Shown here one piece after another: positions 1 to 10,577 of a stretch of DNA of 64,000 bases. The DNA is taken from positions 1,244,753 through 1,308,752 of the forward strand of contig KV419395.1 in NCBI GenBank assembly GCA_001630475.1, written 5' to 3'. Within the stretch, counting starts at the first letter, position 1, and each line of letters starts with the position of its first letter. The DNA comes from Sistotremastrum niveocremeum HHB9708 (lineage: Eukaryota > Basidiomycota > Agaricomycetes > Sistotremastrales > Sistotremastraceae). The position numbers and the translations under genes were made by a program. The notes beneath the pieces are model-generated. The model made no database searches, was not told the origin of the DNA, and was given only the letters and a program-made list of their open reading frames with translations.

Positions 1-265
1 TGCAGACTCGCTAGGCATGCCAGAATGGACCATACAAGATCATCTTCATTTCGCTCGTCCTGGGGAATACTCGAAACAAAGCACTGCGGTTTAATTCTCA
101 GTGCGCCACCTACATCTTACCCTGGCCGTCAATCCAGGTCTGCTCTTACTGCATTCGACTCAAATGTGGAGAGAAAGATCAGATCATTGATCCGACTACC
201 CTTTCAAGCTGCCTACATAATGCCCCATTTGCACCTCGTGTGGACGCGATTCTATCTTTCCAACC

Positions 266-1600
266 ATGGAAGCCATTACTACTAAGGGCGACAGCGACAT
301 TTCTCTGCAATCCGCTAGCGTGCCAAAACCAGACCCTCACCAGATTCTGGTTCGAGTGGTCGCCATAGCTGTTAATCCGATTGATAGTATATTGTTTCCT
401 CGAATGGAGTGTACCCGATCTGACCTTCTCATGTTCAAGGAAAGAAACTTGTCTTGGTGTCCGAAGCCAACATAAAAGACGAAATTATCTGTGGTTGTGA
501 TTTTACAGGATATGTCGAAGAAATTGGGTCATCTGTTGATCCTAATCTTCGAAGGAAAGGAGAACGTGTCGCAGGATTCATTCATGGTGGTAGGCCCTTC
601 CATTCGAACGTCAAATTCGAACCTGTCTCAATAGCCCATGCTAGGCATCAGTACAGAGTTTGGTGGCACTTTTGCTGAATACTGCGTCGCCGATGCGTCT
701 CTGGTTGTTTCGTTGCCGGACGACTTGAGCTTCGAAAACGCAGCTAGTTTGGGCATTTCAGGCTTCACAGCAATGCAGATTGTGTTCCAAAAGCAGCCTG
801 AGACGAGCCCATTCTCCCCTTTGGCTGAGCCAAAACCCGTAAGCAGCTGTGCCACCCATGAGTTTCCGATGTGCTGATTTGTTCGCTAGCTGTTAGTTTG
901 GGGTGGAGCTAGTTCCCTTGGGATGTACACCATACAGCTCGCGAAGCTTGCAGGGTATAATGTGATTGCTACGGCTTCACCGAAGAACTTTGATCTTGTC
1001 AAGGCATACGGTGCCTCCTCAGTATTCGACTATCGTGATCAAGATGTTGCACAAAAAATCCGAGAGCATACCAATGATGGACTTGTCTTCGCCATCGACA
1101 CTATTTCTGAGGCCTATACGCTGCCTCTCGTCGTGCAAAGTATTGGAAGTCAAGGAGGTTTCGTCTCCACGGTCTCCAAAGCCGCCGAAGCGAATCGAGA
1201 AGCACTTCGTCAGGACGTCGCAATCAATTTCCATTTGTGCTTTATGCTTTTAGGAAAGGTAAAGAGGAACCCTGTACAAATTTCAAGCCAGTCTTTTGAT
1301 GCTATTGGTCCTAAAGGCGTTCGACATTCCAGCTAGAGTAGGAGTCGTCGCTGGGTTCCGTGACGTTGGGATCACATATGCCAATCAATTGACCCAACTT
1401 TTGGCAGATAAAAGGTTGAAGACTCCGCCGATTAGGGTGATACCAAATGGGCTTGGTGGTGTTAACGATGCCCTAACACAGCTCGCCGAAGGAAAGGTAC
1501 AAATAATGTTCTATATTCGCTCGCTCTTTACTAATTGAGTCATCAGGTCAGTGGAGAGAAGCTTGTCCTTAGAGTCGCAGAGACTCCTGAGACCTCTTGA
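266..1600 (+). CDS. Zinc-independent MDR enoyl-reductase-like oxidoreductase, copy 1
   Basis: Medium-chain dehydrogenase/reductase of the quinone-oxidoreductase / trans-enoyl-reductase branch, probably an NADPH-dependent reductase of an activated C=C bond; the substrate cannot be read. I join six exons (266-386, 440-589, 645-838, 890-1258, 1317-1496, 1547-1600), giving 355 residues. Visible parts: a GroES-like N-terminal half with CGCDFTGYVEEIG, GERVAGFIHGG and FGGTFAEY; then a Rossmann half with the nucleotide loop WGGASSLGMYTIQLAK and VFDYRD. There is no GHE zinc motif, as expected for this branch. Its exon layout matches the next gene, so the two are tandem duplicates. A P450 lies just beyond the second copy. 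The family call is firm; the biological role is open (secondary-metabolite tailoring or detoxification). Confidence 0.85.
387..439 (+). other. First intron of MDR copy 1 (representative short intron)
   Basis: The 53-nt intron has donor GTATAT and acceptor TTCAAG. Removing it joins VNPID to RKKLVLVSE, which aligns with NPTDWKKLVSVQS in the downstream paralogue. Reading straight through gives a frame break, so this intron is required. Confidence 0.8.
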
Positions 1601-2188
1601 TGGTTGAACTAGCACCGGCTGAAGCTATGGCAGTACTTCTGAAAATAAAAGCTATCGTTGTTAGATTCTGTATCCGATCCGTCTGAAATCCGTCGCGGTC
1701 AAAGCATTTCACCGAATTTGCCCACCTGGCGCATCCTTGTCTTTCTGATGAGTAAACCGCGGGCCTCTGGTTCATCACCCATTCGAATAGCATAACAATT
1801 CGCCTCTTTTGCTTATCAAACTGCTTCCCGCGACCGATTCGGCCTTTGTTTGAGGTACCCGCTATCATTCCGGTACTGATCAATTTCGATCGATCAATGA
1901 TCGACGCTCAGTGAAATCAGCGCCGAAAGTGTCTTTGGACTCGTTCCGCTGCATGTAAACCAAAAAGGCGACAAAAGCCTGACTCTCACACTGATTTCGG
2001 GCTCTAGATCTGATGCCGAGAATCTCCGCTACCACGGTGAATATTTTTGCGGATATAGCACACGATTGCCATGTGCATGGCATGGGAGCCCGAGTGGACT
2101 CCGGATCTATCAATGTCTATGACATCAGAGTGTATAAAGCCACGAGAGAACATTCCAGCGGACATTCCGCAATCTCCAGACTCTCAGA
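1601..2188. other. Spacer between the tandem MDR genes; promoter region of copy 2
   Basis: 588 bp between the stop of copy 1 and the start of copy 2. Reading frames on the minus strand here have no recognisable content. The last 100 bp before the second gene contain AGTGTATAAAGCC, a TATA-like element at about 2130-2140, some 50-60 bp before the ATG. I see no other gene. Confidence 0.5.
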
Positions 2189-3522
2189 ATGAAGGCCATC
2201 GTTACTAAGGGTGATAAGACTATTTCTATCAAGGACGTCGCTGTCCCGACTGTGGGCCACAATGACATACTTGTAAAGGTCATCGCGGTCGGCGTCAATC
2301 CAACGGACTGTTAGTCAAACCGTTCATTTCATTTCATTTCATATACGAATTTGATCATCTGCTTCCAGGGAAAAAACTGGTCTCAGTGCAAAGTGCGGGT
2401 ATCACTGAAGAGCTTGTTTGTGGCTGTGATTATGCTGGAATTGTCGAAGAAGTAGGAAAAGATGTACCGGCAAGTCTTAGGAAAGTCGGCGAACGAGTAG
2501 CAGGTTACTTGCATGGAGGTACCGACTCTCTATATTCTTTGTTTAAGTTCAACGCTCTGATCGAAATATTGAACCTGTAGGTGTTTCAAAAACCTTTGGC
2601 GGATCATTCGCAGAGTATTGCCTCGCGGACCCTTATCTTGCCGTGTCTTTGCCCGAGAGCGTTTCCTTCGAAGGCGGAGCTACTTTAGGAATATCGGGTT
2701 TCACAGCTTATCAGGCGCTCTTTCAAAAGCATCCCGACGCCACTCCCTGGAAGCCGCTCGGAGAGCCTAAGCAAGTGCGTCTTTTCCCTACTTCCACAAT
2801 CAACTCATCTGAACGACGTTCGAAGATTCTCATCTGGGGAGGCGCATCCGTTCTTGGAATCTACGCCATCCAGCTGGCAAAAATAGCCGGATACGAAGTC
2901 ATTGCCACTGCATCTGCCAAAAACTTCGATCTTCTCAAGTCGCTTGGAGCTGCTCATGTCTTTGATTACCGCGACAAAGATATCGTCGAGAAGATTCGCT
3001 CAGTGACAAAGAATGAGCTGGCCTTTGCATTTGATACGATTTCGGAAGCACATACAATCGTTCCGGTAATACACAGCGTCGGCCAAAAGGGAGGCGTCGT
3101 ATCCATAGTCAGGGCCGTCGGTGACGCCAACAGCCTGCGCAGCGATGTCCAACTTGATTTCTACCTTGTATATATGCTTCTGGGCAAGGTACCTTCTCGT
3201 ATCCCATATCCCCATCGCCATTTCTGAAGCATGATAACAGCCTTTCGATCTCCCTGTCCGCAAGGAAGCCACACCCGGATTTCATGACGACGGGAAGCTT
3301 TACGCGGAAAATCTGTCAAAATTACTTTCCGAGAAAAAACTCGTTACCTCGCCCACGAAGATCCTCCCGAACGGTCTCAACAGCATACAGGAGGCACTTG
3401 ACTTGTTAGAGAATGGACAGGTATAGTGTAAATTGTGTTTTGATACCGCCTTCTGAAATTTCCTCTTTTAGGTCAGCGCAGGCAAATTGGTCGTAAAAAT
3501 CGCGGACACTCCTGGCCTCTAG
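2189..3522 (+). CDS. Zinc-independent MDR enoyl-reductase-like oxidoreductase, copy 2
   Basis: Paralogue of the preceding gene with the same fold and likely the same class of reaction. Exons 2189-2309, 2369-2518, 2581-2774, 2826-3188, 3241-3420 and 3472-3522 give 352 residues. The first three exons are exactly as long as in copy 1 (121, 150, 194 nt), the fifth is also equal (180 nt), and all intron phases agree, while intron sequences differ. Motifs: CGCDYAGIVEEVGKD, GERVAGYLHGG, FGGSFAEYC, IWGGASVLGIYAIQLAK, VFDYRDKD. The first intron carries a short ATTTC tandem run (about 2324-2341). The C terminus IADTPGL aligns with VAETPETS of copy 1. This duplicate still looks intact. The specific substrate is unknown. 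Confidence 0.87.
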
Positions 3523-3837
3523 GGGTGAAATCCTTTGCGAAGATTCGACAAGGGTGTTGTAGAAATTTGCAGCTTTTAAATTCCATACATATGAGATATT
3601 GTACAACAGAGCAGAACGTAAATGATGAAGTATGAAGTTGAACTATGAACTGTAACGAGATAAAATCCGGGCAACGGAAGCGGAGTAATTAGCCAAGTGT
3701 TGTGAGGCGCGTAGCGCTCTAAAATCCACATATAACGATGGAAGTTTATCTACATGTATATAAAAAAGACGTGAAGGCGTACCCTACATCAATCTATCAA
3801 GTGGTGGGTGTCAGTGTAGACCAGGGGACGTAGTAGT
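3523..3837. other. Convergent 3' spacer between MDR copy 2 and the P450 gene
   Basis: 315 bp of AT-rich sequence between two converging stop codons. It probably holds both 3' UTRs. No coding frame or RNA gene is recognisable. Confidence 0.5.
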
Positions 3838-5794
3838 TCAACCATGGGAGGTCATACTCCGATCCTCCATCTCAGGCACAGAATCATCCGCCATTTGTTG
3901 ACCGATGGACTGAAGGAGGAGGGTGGCTTTCTCAGAGCGAGGGGTCATGACACATTCAAAGTTGTTAGGGCGACTTTCCGAACATGAGAGCAGTGCGAAG
4001 GTATTAAATAAGGGGACTTACATAATACTTCCACCCGAGTATCCAACGTCTTGACTGTGACCAACGATATCAAAAGTAGAGAGGGACATGGCAATAGTCA
4101 ACCACAAAGAAGTGTCTGCAAGATGGCGACCTGGACATGTCCTTTCCAGGGAACTCTGATTTAGATATTCAACCTAAGTGGATGGAGGGTAATAAACGTA
4201 CCGTCGACCATATCCGAACACCATCTCCCCAGGGTCACGAGGTAGATCTTTTTCTGTTTCGCAGTCACCGCCATTGGTTTTGGTCAAGAATCTTTCCGGT
4301 CTGAATTCGTTAGGATTAGGATAAACTTCTTCGTCATGAGTCAAGCCCCTGGGGAAATTTCAATTTACGAAACTGACCCTCGGGGATGAGAATACTCACC
4401 ATATATTGACGAATACGATGGATCCTCCCGGTATCAGCCAACCTCGATACTGGTCATCCTTCTCACTCACGTGGGGGCCGCCTGTTGGAGCGACCGGAGC
4501 CCATCGGAGAACTTCTTTGACCAATGCCGATATGTATGGGAATCTACCGTGAATTTTGTCGTCGACATTAGGCAATCTGTCGCCGAGAAGTACAGAGTCG
4601 AGCTCTTCCTGCGCGCGTCTAAGAACTCGGGGATTCTGGGTCATGGCGAGGAAAAAACTGCTGAGAGCCGAGGCGACCGTATCGGCCCCGCCGGAATATA
4701 AGGATGCTGCAGCCCATTTAATAGTCACTTCCTCTTCTGTACTCAGGTTCTGGCCCTTTTCGACGAGAAGATCTCGCGTAAATGAGGGTCGACCAATACC
4801 AGCCGAGATTTCTTGCTTGACCATCTCGAAAGGGTCGTTTGCCATTGCATTGAGAGTAAGCCGCCATTTCGCCGCTGTATGATGGAATTGGGCGCCGGGG
4901 AACCATGTTGGAACGTGTTTCACTATGTAAAAGTTAGTATGGGGTACGTTATATTTGTAGACGTTACTTACGCCACGGAATAAGGTCAACAAGCCAGACC
5001 CCAGGCTCTGAAGCGCGAGAAAACTGTTCCATGGCTTCATTGACAACTTCTACCAGTGGATCACCCGTAGGTGCAGATTTGTATCCATCTGTCAAAGGTA
5101 TGAGCAATTATTAGGGAAAAATTGATAATCACGAACAGGCAATCAGCAGAATCAAGGATCCTGTCATCCAGTGAATGGAGTCAGTAACGCTAGCCGTTGT
5201 GTTGGGATCGAGTCTCTGAAGAAAGATTCTATGTATGAAAGCTTTGGCGTGTTCCTCCTGTAACGGCCAGAACCGTTTGACGCTGTGAGCCCCCATAAAT
5301 TGGTGCAAATGTTTGCGGATGTCTCGAAAACGCCGATTATAAGGAGTTAGAACTAGAATGTTTCCCCATCCAATCCTGCCCATAATGAGAGTCTGTGACA
5401 GGAACGCTTTATAGAAGTGAAGCTCACATTTCACCACTGAATCGCAGATACGGACGCGACGAGAAGTTACTAGACTTCTTGTCCAACAGATCCAGAGCCG
5501 CTCTCTGAGAGTTGAGTATAATGATGGAGTATCTCATGACTTTCAGATGAACTACGTCACCTAAAGCATCTATGAGCACATCATATTCATTAGACAGGGA
5601 GCAGGGAACCCACCAAACTCTTTGCCCCAAGCAGCGAAGGTCAACCATTGTTGTTTTTTGGGCATCATCCGGCCAATGAAAGGGAGCAGTGGGGGACCGG
5701 GTGGCAAATGAAGAGACTTGGATGTCCATTTACGTCGGTATGCCTCTAAGCATACGAGTAGAACTCCAAGCGCGAAGAGTATGGTATTGAACAT
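3838..5794 (-). CDS. Cytochrome P450 monooxygenase
   Basis: Microsomal fungal P450, a heme-thiolate monooxygenase of about 500 residues. N terminus: hydrophobic anchor MFNTILFALGVLLVCLEAY, then basic RRKW and the proline hinge LPPGPPLLPFIG. The I helix reads YSGGADTVASAL, the K helix KEVLRW (ExxR), the PERF region FRPERFL. The heme loop FGYGRRTCPGRHLA is formed across an intron at about 4200. Several GT-AG introns of 45-60 nt must be removed. The ATG at 5794 is the first downstream of a TATA element at 5941-5947; an upstream GTG frame has no ATG. It most resembles the CYP64/CYP5144-like fungal tailoring P450s, but I cannot assign a family with certainty. Its neighbours are two reductases (converging) and a housekeeping MBIP-like gene. 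Confidence 0.9.
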
Positions 5795-5940
5795 CAATTC
5801 AATATTAGAAATGGGAAGGTTAAGCCCCACAGAGGCCTTGAGCGAAATGAATCAGAGAAACGAGATGTCGAATGAGGTCTGAGAACTGAGTGCCAGTGAA
5901 TGACACGGATGCGCTTCGAGTCATCGTGGAGTTGTGTTGG

Positions 5941-5947
5941 TTTTATA
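5941..5947 (-). promoter_or_regulatory. TATA box of the P450 gene
   Basis: Minus-strand TATAAAA lies about 150 bp upstream of the P450 ATG. No ATG occurs between the expected transcription start (about 30 nt downstream) and 5794, which supports the chosen start codon. Confidence 0.5.
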
Positions 5948-7097
5948 TGTCTAGTCTCGGGCTCGGATGCACTGGCGCAAGTGACTCCTGCACAGTCCGG
6001 GTGCCAGTGACCCTACAGGAGGGCATCATAGGGATCTTCGGTACCCACAGCATCGGCTGCGCGCGATGATGAGGGAACTGATCATGCATCAATCAAGATT
6101 AGCATGGCAAGCGGAAGCCTAGCTCCGGGATAGAGGGCATCAGCAATACATCATGTGCGTGGAATAGAATGCGAGAGGTCGAGGAGGTAGCTCTTTTGTT
6201 GACTCGATACCATGGAAGGAACTGTGAGATGATCTGCTATGCTGTGCTCCAAAACAGACAATAGGATATCGGATCGCACACCGATGACCACCTTGTGCTA
6301 GATGCTCCCTCCGTTTGCCGCGCGCATAGAACGTTCGCTTAACTGGACGTACGAAGCCTCTGGGAAGGAGGGACTGACCCTAAGAGTGTTTTGGGTGCGG
6401 CAAGGGATTGTACCCGTGTTGCTTGATGCAGCGACCTATACCTGCTCGTACGCCACCTCGGCCACTTCAAACACTTGGTGGTGAATGCGAAGAAGAGGGG
6501 AATTAGGTAATCAAGCGCCAGACCAAAGCCTAATTCGTGTTCCTGACTCGAAAAGGAAGCCGATCGTTTTGATTCTCCAAACTGTTTGACCGAGGTGATT
6601 GATAGCGTGAAAGCACAAAGTCACAACACCAGAAAACTCGTCAACCATTGGTTTGTTCATTTAGGAATTACCGACCGCAAACAATTCGTAGCTTCCGTGT
6701 GACTTGGGCCAGGGTATAGCAAGAATGCAGTCATTTCGGACAGCCGATTGCGATGCAATTGCGTTGAAAAAGCCGTTGAAAGGGACGAAAGAAGACACAA
6801 GACCCTTTCCCGATAACGATCGACTTGAAGACCTGGCCCAGGGGTTCACGTATGGAAGCCGTTTCCCAGACGAAGAGACTTGCGAAGGCGATGAAAGGCT
6901 GACGCGTGTCTGTCGTCAGCAAACCATGCCATAGTCGGCATTGAAGCTTCAAGCTGTATAGCGAGAGTTTTCCGAGCGTAACCGTCGGCTGAACTGAGCC
7001 TGATACCTGAGTGCGAGTGACGGCGTGAAGCGAACACCGTTCCAGTGCAGCGCCGCCGCGACAAACACCGTCGCCTTCCTCTCGAGTTGCGACGTCG
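5948..7097. other. Intergenic region between P450 and MBIP-like genes
   Basis: About 1.15 kb between two divergently transcribed genes. Short frames exist on both strands (for example around 6300-6480 and 6660-7130), but their composition is arbitrary and none shows a known motif. I treat it as non-coding, probably both promoters. Confidence 0.5.
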
Positions 7098-8288
7098 ATG
7101 TCTCACGACCAGGCACCCATGTCTTATCACTGGGAGGACATTTTACGCAGCTTTCTCAAAGAGGCTGGGCTTGTGCGGGCCCTTCATGGTCTAGGAGAAG
7201 ATCTCTTGGTTTTGTCGCCTGAATGGGAACGACAAAATGTCTCGCCAGCCTTGGGGAAGCTCATCTATGATCTGCAGGTATATTACTCTGCTCACCTCTT
7301 GTGTATATGGTCTCGTCATGATTCTCGTATAGGTCATGAGTGCTTCACCAGGCCACTTCGATACAGGCTCTCTTGAAAGCAGAAAAGAGACGGTTTTGCA
7401 TGCTCAGAACGGCGGGGAATGTCTGTCGAGGGGAACCGTGCGTTATATTGAGACATATGCGCGTGGCTTGTCACTGATCTGCGAAAAGCAAGGCGACTAA
7501 ACAGATATCTAAGCTCCTGGCTGAGCGACGTGCTCGCGCTGTTGAGTCAAATCGTGCTGAATTCCTTCGACCCCCTCCCGCTCCAAACGACTCCGCCGAC
7601 GGAATGGTAGAGGATGTTGCATCCTGTGCACGAACTGATGCCAGAAAACAAGATCGCGACATCCAGATGAAGTACGACATTGCCAAGAACGAAGATGGTC
7701 CCTTGAGGAAGACAATGGATCATTCTGTTGGACTCTCACCTTCAAATGCATCCCATACGGGCAAACAGCCAGCATTACGGGAGAGATTTGAGAACATGGA
7801 AAGCCATCTTGCTGTAAAATATGGTTCGTCGATACCGCTGTCTCTTTTAGATCTTCACTAAAAACTCTCTTCAGTCCCTGCGCCCCCTTATTCTCTTTTG
7901 GACAGAATCAAACTAGTCGAGGATCGCATCATACAACTTGAGAAAGAATATCCCCCCTGGGCTGCCCTCCACTTTTGCCAACCGAACCGCGGAGTAAGCT
8001 CATCTTTCCCTCTCGTGAAACATGTGCTCAATGTCTGTCTGTCAGTGGCCACCCCCTCCGCCCGAAGTGCCTATAATTGTTCCACCACATTTGACCTCTC
8101 TTGCTGGTTCTCTTCCTGCGCAAACACAGCTTCATCCCCCGCAGGGTGACAGTATGTCCAACGCCCTTGATGCTGAGGGCTCACAAAATCCCTCTAAGGC
8201 TAAAAGTAGCTTATATCGAGCAGTGATGGATCGCGTAGATATGAAAAAAGCGTCCGAGAGTGTACGTCTTAGCCACAGCCATAGTTGA
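7098..8288 (+). CDS. MBIP-like protein (MAP3K12-binding inhibitory protein 1 family)
   Basis: Five exons (7098-7277, 7333-7437, 7505-7823, 7875-7993, 8046-8288) encode 321 residues. The C-terminal half carries ERFENMESHL, then VPAPPYSLLDRIKLVEDRI and IQLEKEYPPWAALHF. From memory, this order matches animal MBIP (ERLLNIEAHL, RIKKLEDKILELE). A fungal-looking tail follows, QPNRGWPPPPPEVPIIVPPH, joined across an intron, and the protein ends in a charged helix (AVMDRVDMKKASESV). The N-terminal half is not recognisable. Animal MBIP binds the kinase DLK and is a subunit of the ATAC acetyltransferase complex; whether the fungal protein does either is unknown. It converges on ERG19 with 116 bp between stops. 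The main uncertainty is the family name; the gene model is internally consistent. Confidence 0.65.
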
Positions 8289-8404
8289 TCGGGACTGTCG
8301 ACATCCCTGTAGACTTCATTGTTCCTCACACGATCTGCACTATTAATCCATTAAATCGAAACAGTAACATCCGTATGCCTACTGAACAAAAAAAACAAGA
8401 CCAT

Positions 8405-9703
8405 CTAAGAAGACGAAGTGCTGAGCGGTAAACCAGTCTTGTCGAGTAGAGACGCCTCGGCTCCGAGAACTCTCGGGCCGTCGCCTACTCTGGTGAGTAT
8501 CAGGTTTTTCACTGCCCCAACATCATGTTTCACGATGATGTTTGCATTGAAACCTGCTGGTAAGGGTTCAGCGCCCAACGGGCTCCTAGCTGATTCGGCC
8601 TGAGGGAAATAATGGGAAACCAGGTTCACGATCTCAGGGATATGTTCTTTGAGAGCGTAGATAACCGCATTGGGACCGGCGTCGTACGTGTATGCTGCCT
8701 TCAAGGGACCACCAGCAGCCGTTGATGCGCGATTGTATTCGACAATCAAATTGACAATCGCGCGGCTGACGTCGTTCATGTAGAAAATAGGAGGCTCGGT
8801 GTCGAGGGCAACAGCATGGAAGGAGTTGGAGTCAGCCATAGTGATCCGGGCGAAGGTGTCGAAGTCTCTGTCCTTGATCGCCTTCGTGATGTTGGTCATT
8901 CGCTGTGGCACGACCTCCTTGATGCGATGCTGGAGAAGTGTTGAAGTCTCTACAGTTCGCTGCATTCCTGCAGTAGAACTCGTCCCCTTCTTGTGATCGG
9001 AAACGACACATATCACCGCGGATATTTCTGGCCAGTGTTCGCGAGGTGCAACCTCGACGGCGTAGCTGTCCAGACCATCTGTAGCTGTACCAGCTTGCCA
9101 AGCTACGAAACCTCCAAATAGTGATCTGCAAGCAGACCCAGAGCCTTGTCGAGCAATGAGAGATAGTTCGGAGGGTGAGTTTGGCAGCTTATACAAAGCT
9201 GCGATGGAAGACACCAGCGCTGCAAATCCGGCGGCTGACGATGCCAGACCGGCGGCGGTGGGGAAGTTGTTGAAGGAAGCAACATGAATAAACCATTGAG
9301 ATATCTAGGAATTCTCCTCAAAGTTAGAGACAGCCATGATCAAGTAACGCAGAACAACGCACAGCTGGTTCGCCTTGACTCTGCTCAACTTTTCGCCTCA
9401 GCCGGCGCATTTCTTCGAAACAGGTCGCGAGCCTGCTACCGGGCTTGATCTCCTCTTCTACGCCATTCAACCACAGACGATCTTTACTGAAGCTAGGATC
9501 GGTCTGTGAGGTTGTCGTGGCTTTCAGATCATCCTGATCAAGGGTGACTGATAGCGAGGAATTGGTCGGCAGAATAAGCTTAGTGTCTCGTTTCCCCCAG
9601 TATCTGCGATGTTCATCAGCGTAAATTCGAGATCATTTTGGAGCTCGTACTTGATTACAGCGATGTTCACGGGGGCAGAGGTTGTTGCTTGATATAAAGC
9701 CAT
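8405..9703 (-). CDS. ERG19: Diphosphomevalonate decarboxylase
   Basis: Mevalonate-pathway enzyme that turns mevalonate 5-diphosphate into isopentenyl diphosphate with ATP, in the cytosol. Three exons (9651-9703 by length, 9363-9603, 8405-9304) give 397 residues, the usual family length. Visible signatures: N-terminal [32 protein letters not shown], the GHMP-kinase ATP loop [47 protein letters not shown], and [11 protein letters not shown] holding the catalytic aspartate. Both introns interrupt conserved motifs (IK|YWGK and GEPA|ISQW), so the joins are well supported. The sterol/isoprenoid role is housekeeping. Being next to a P450 is noted but is weak evidence for a terpene cluster. Confidence 0.96.
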
Positions 9704-10577
9704 GTGGTGGTATCGATCAAAGAACAAGACCAGTATGGGTCGATTTTTAGTACTAAATTTTAGTGGCGATGAAGCTTCTGCCACGGCGCTAACATATACA
9801 ACATCCAAACTACATAATTACAAAAAATCAGGGATATCAAATCTACGAGCCACTTATACAGCATTCAGTATTCTTCGCTCTCATCTAGTTTCCATGCATT
9901 CTCCTTCACAAGGCGCTCTCGTTCTAGCAGATATTTCCCTAAAAGAGCAAGATCAGACCCATAAAAGTGTCCAGTACATGTCATGCCGACCTTCTTTGTA
10001 TTTCTGGGAACTGTCTGCCGCTTTGTGGTAGTACCATCCGACCCTATTCGTACAGCCTAGACAGAACACATCTGCCACGGTATGGACGCCAGTCCTAAGC
10101 GCGAGACACTCAGAATAATCCGGAAGACATCAACAGGTCACTGACATAAGAGGGCGATCTTCTTTCTTTCCCATCTTAACATTGACAGCAGAGTTCATCA
10201 AGCTGAGAAGCAGGATTAGATCGAGATCATCAAGCCTTGGTTGTGCATACAAGCCTCTTCCTTCTCGTCCAGTGAAAGATTTCGAGATTAATTCATCTTG
10301 AAGTGCCTTACTGACAGTGAATAACAAGAACAAGAGATCCAGGATTGACAGACAATAGGGACACAGCAATGGATACAAGAAAATGTTGGACGGTCATGAA
10401 ATATGTTAGCACTGAGTTGTGGAGGCTTAGAATCCATGGTCAAGTACAGTACAGCAGGCACAGCTGGTCATGGCAAGAAGCCAGAAATGGAGGCCGCTTC
10501 CGGTAGCCGCGAAGCTTCCGGTGCTCAGGCTGCAGCTCACACAACCATTTACCGATCCTGGCTAGTCTATCAAGGCA
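9704..10577. other. Intergenic region between ERG19 and VPS53 (divergent)
   Basis: 874 bp upstream of both genes. Frames at 9702-10031 (+) and 10130-10378 (-) are open but show no known motif or biased composition. I see no gene; both promoters should lie here. Confidence 0.5.

Noticed and set aside
1-265. Frame at 25-285
   Set aside because: No recognisable content and it overlaps the start of MDR copy 1; treated as the promoter side of that gene.
5795-5830. N-terminal extension of the P450 from a GTG codon
   Set aside because: No ATG in this frame and an in-frame stop just upstream; the ATG at 5794 already gives a proper membrane anchor.
5820-5924. 34-codon upstream ORF before the P450
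   Set aside because: Its ATG lies only about 17 nt after the TATA element at 5941-5947, so it should be upstream of the transcription start.
8405-9703. ERG19 as part of a terpenoid cluster with the P450
   Set aside because: ERG19 is a housekeeping mevalonate gene, separated by the MBIP-like gene; no terpene synthase is present.
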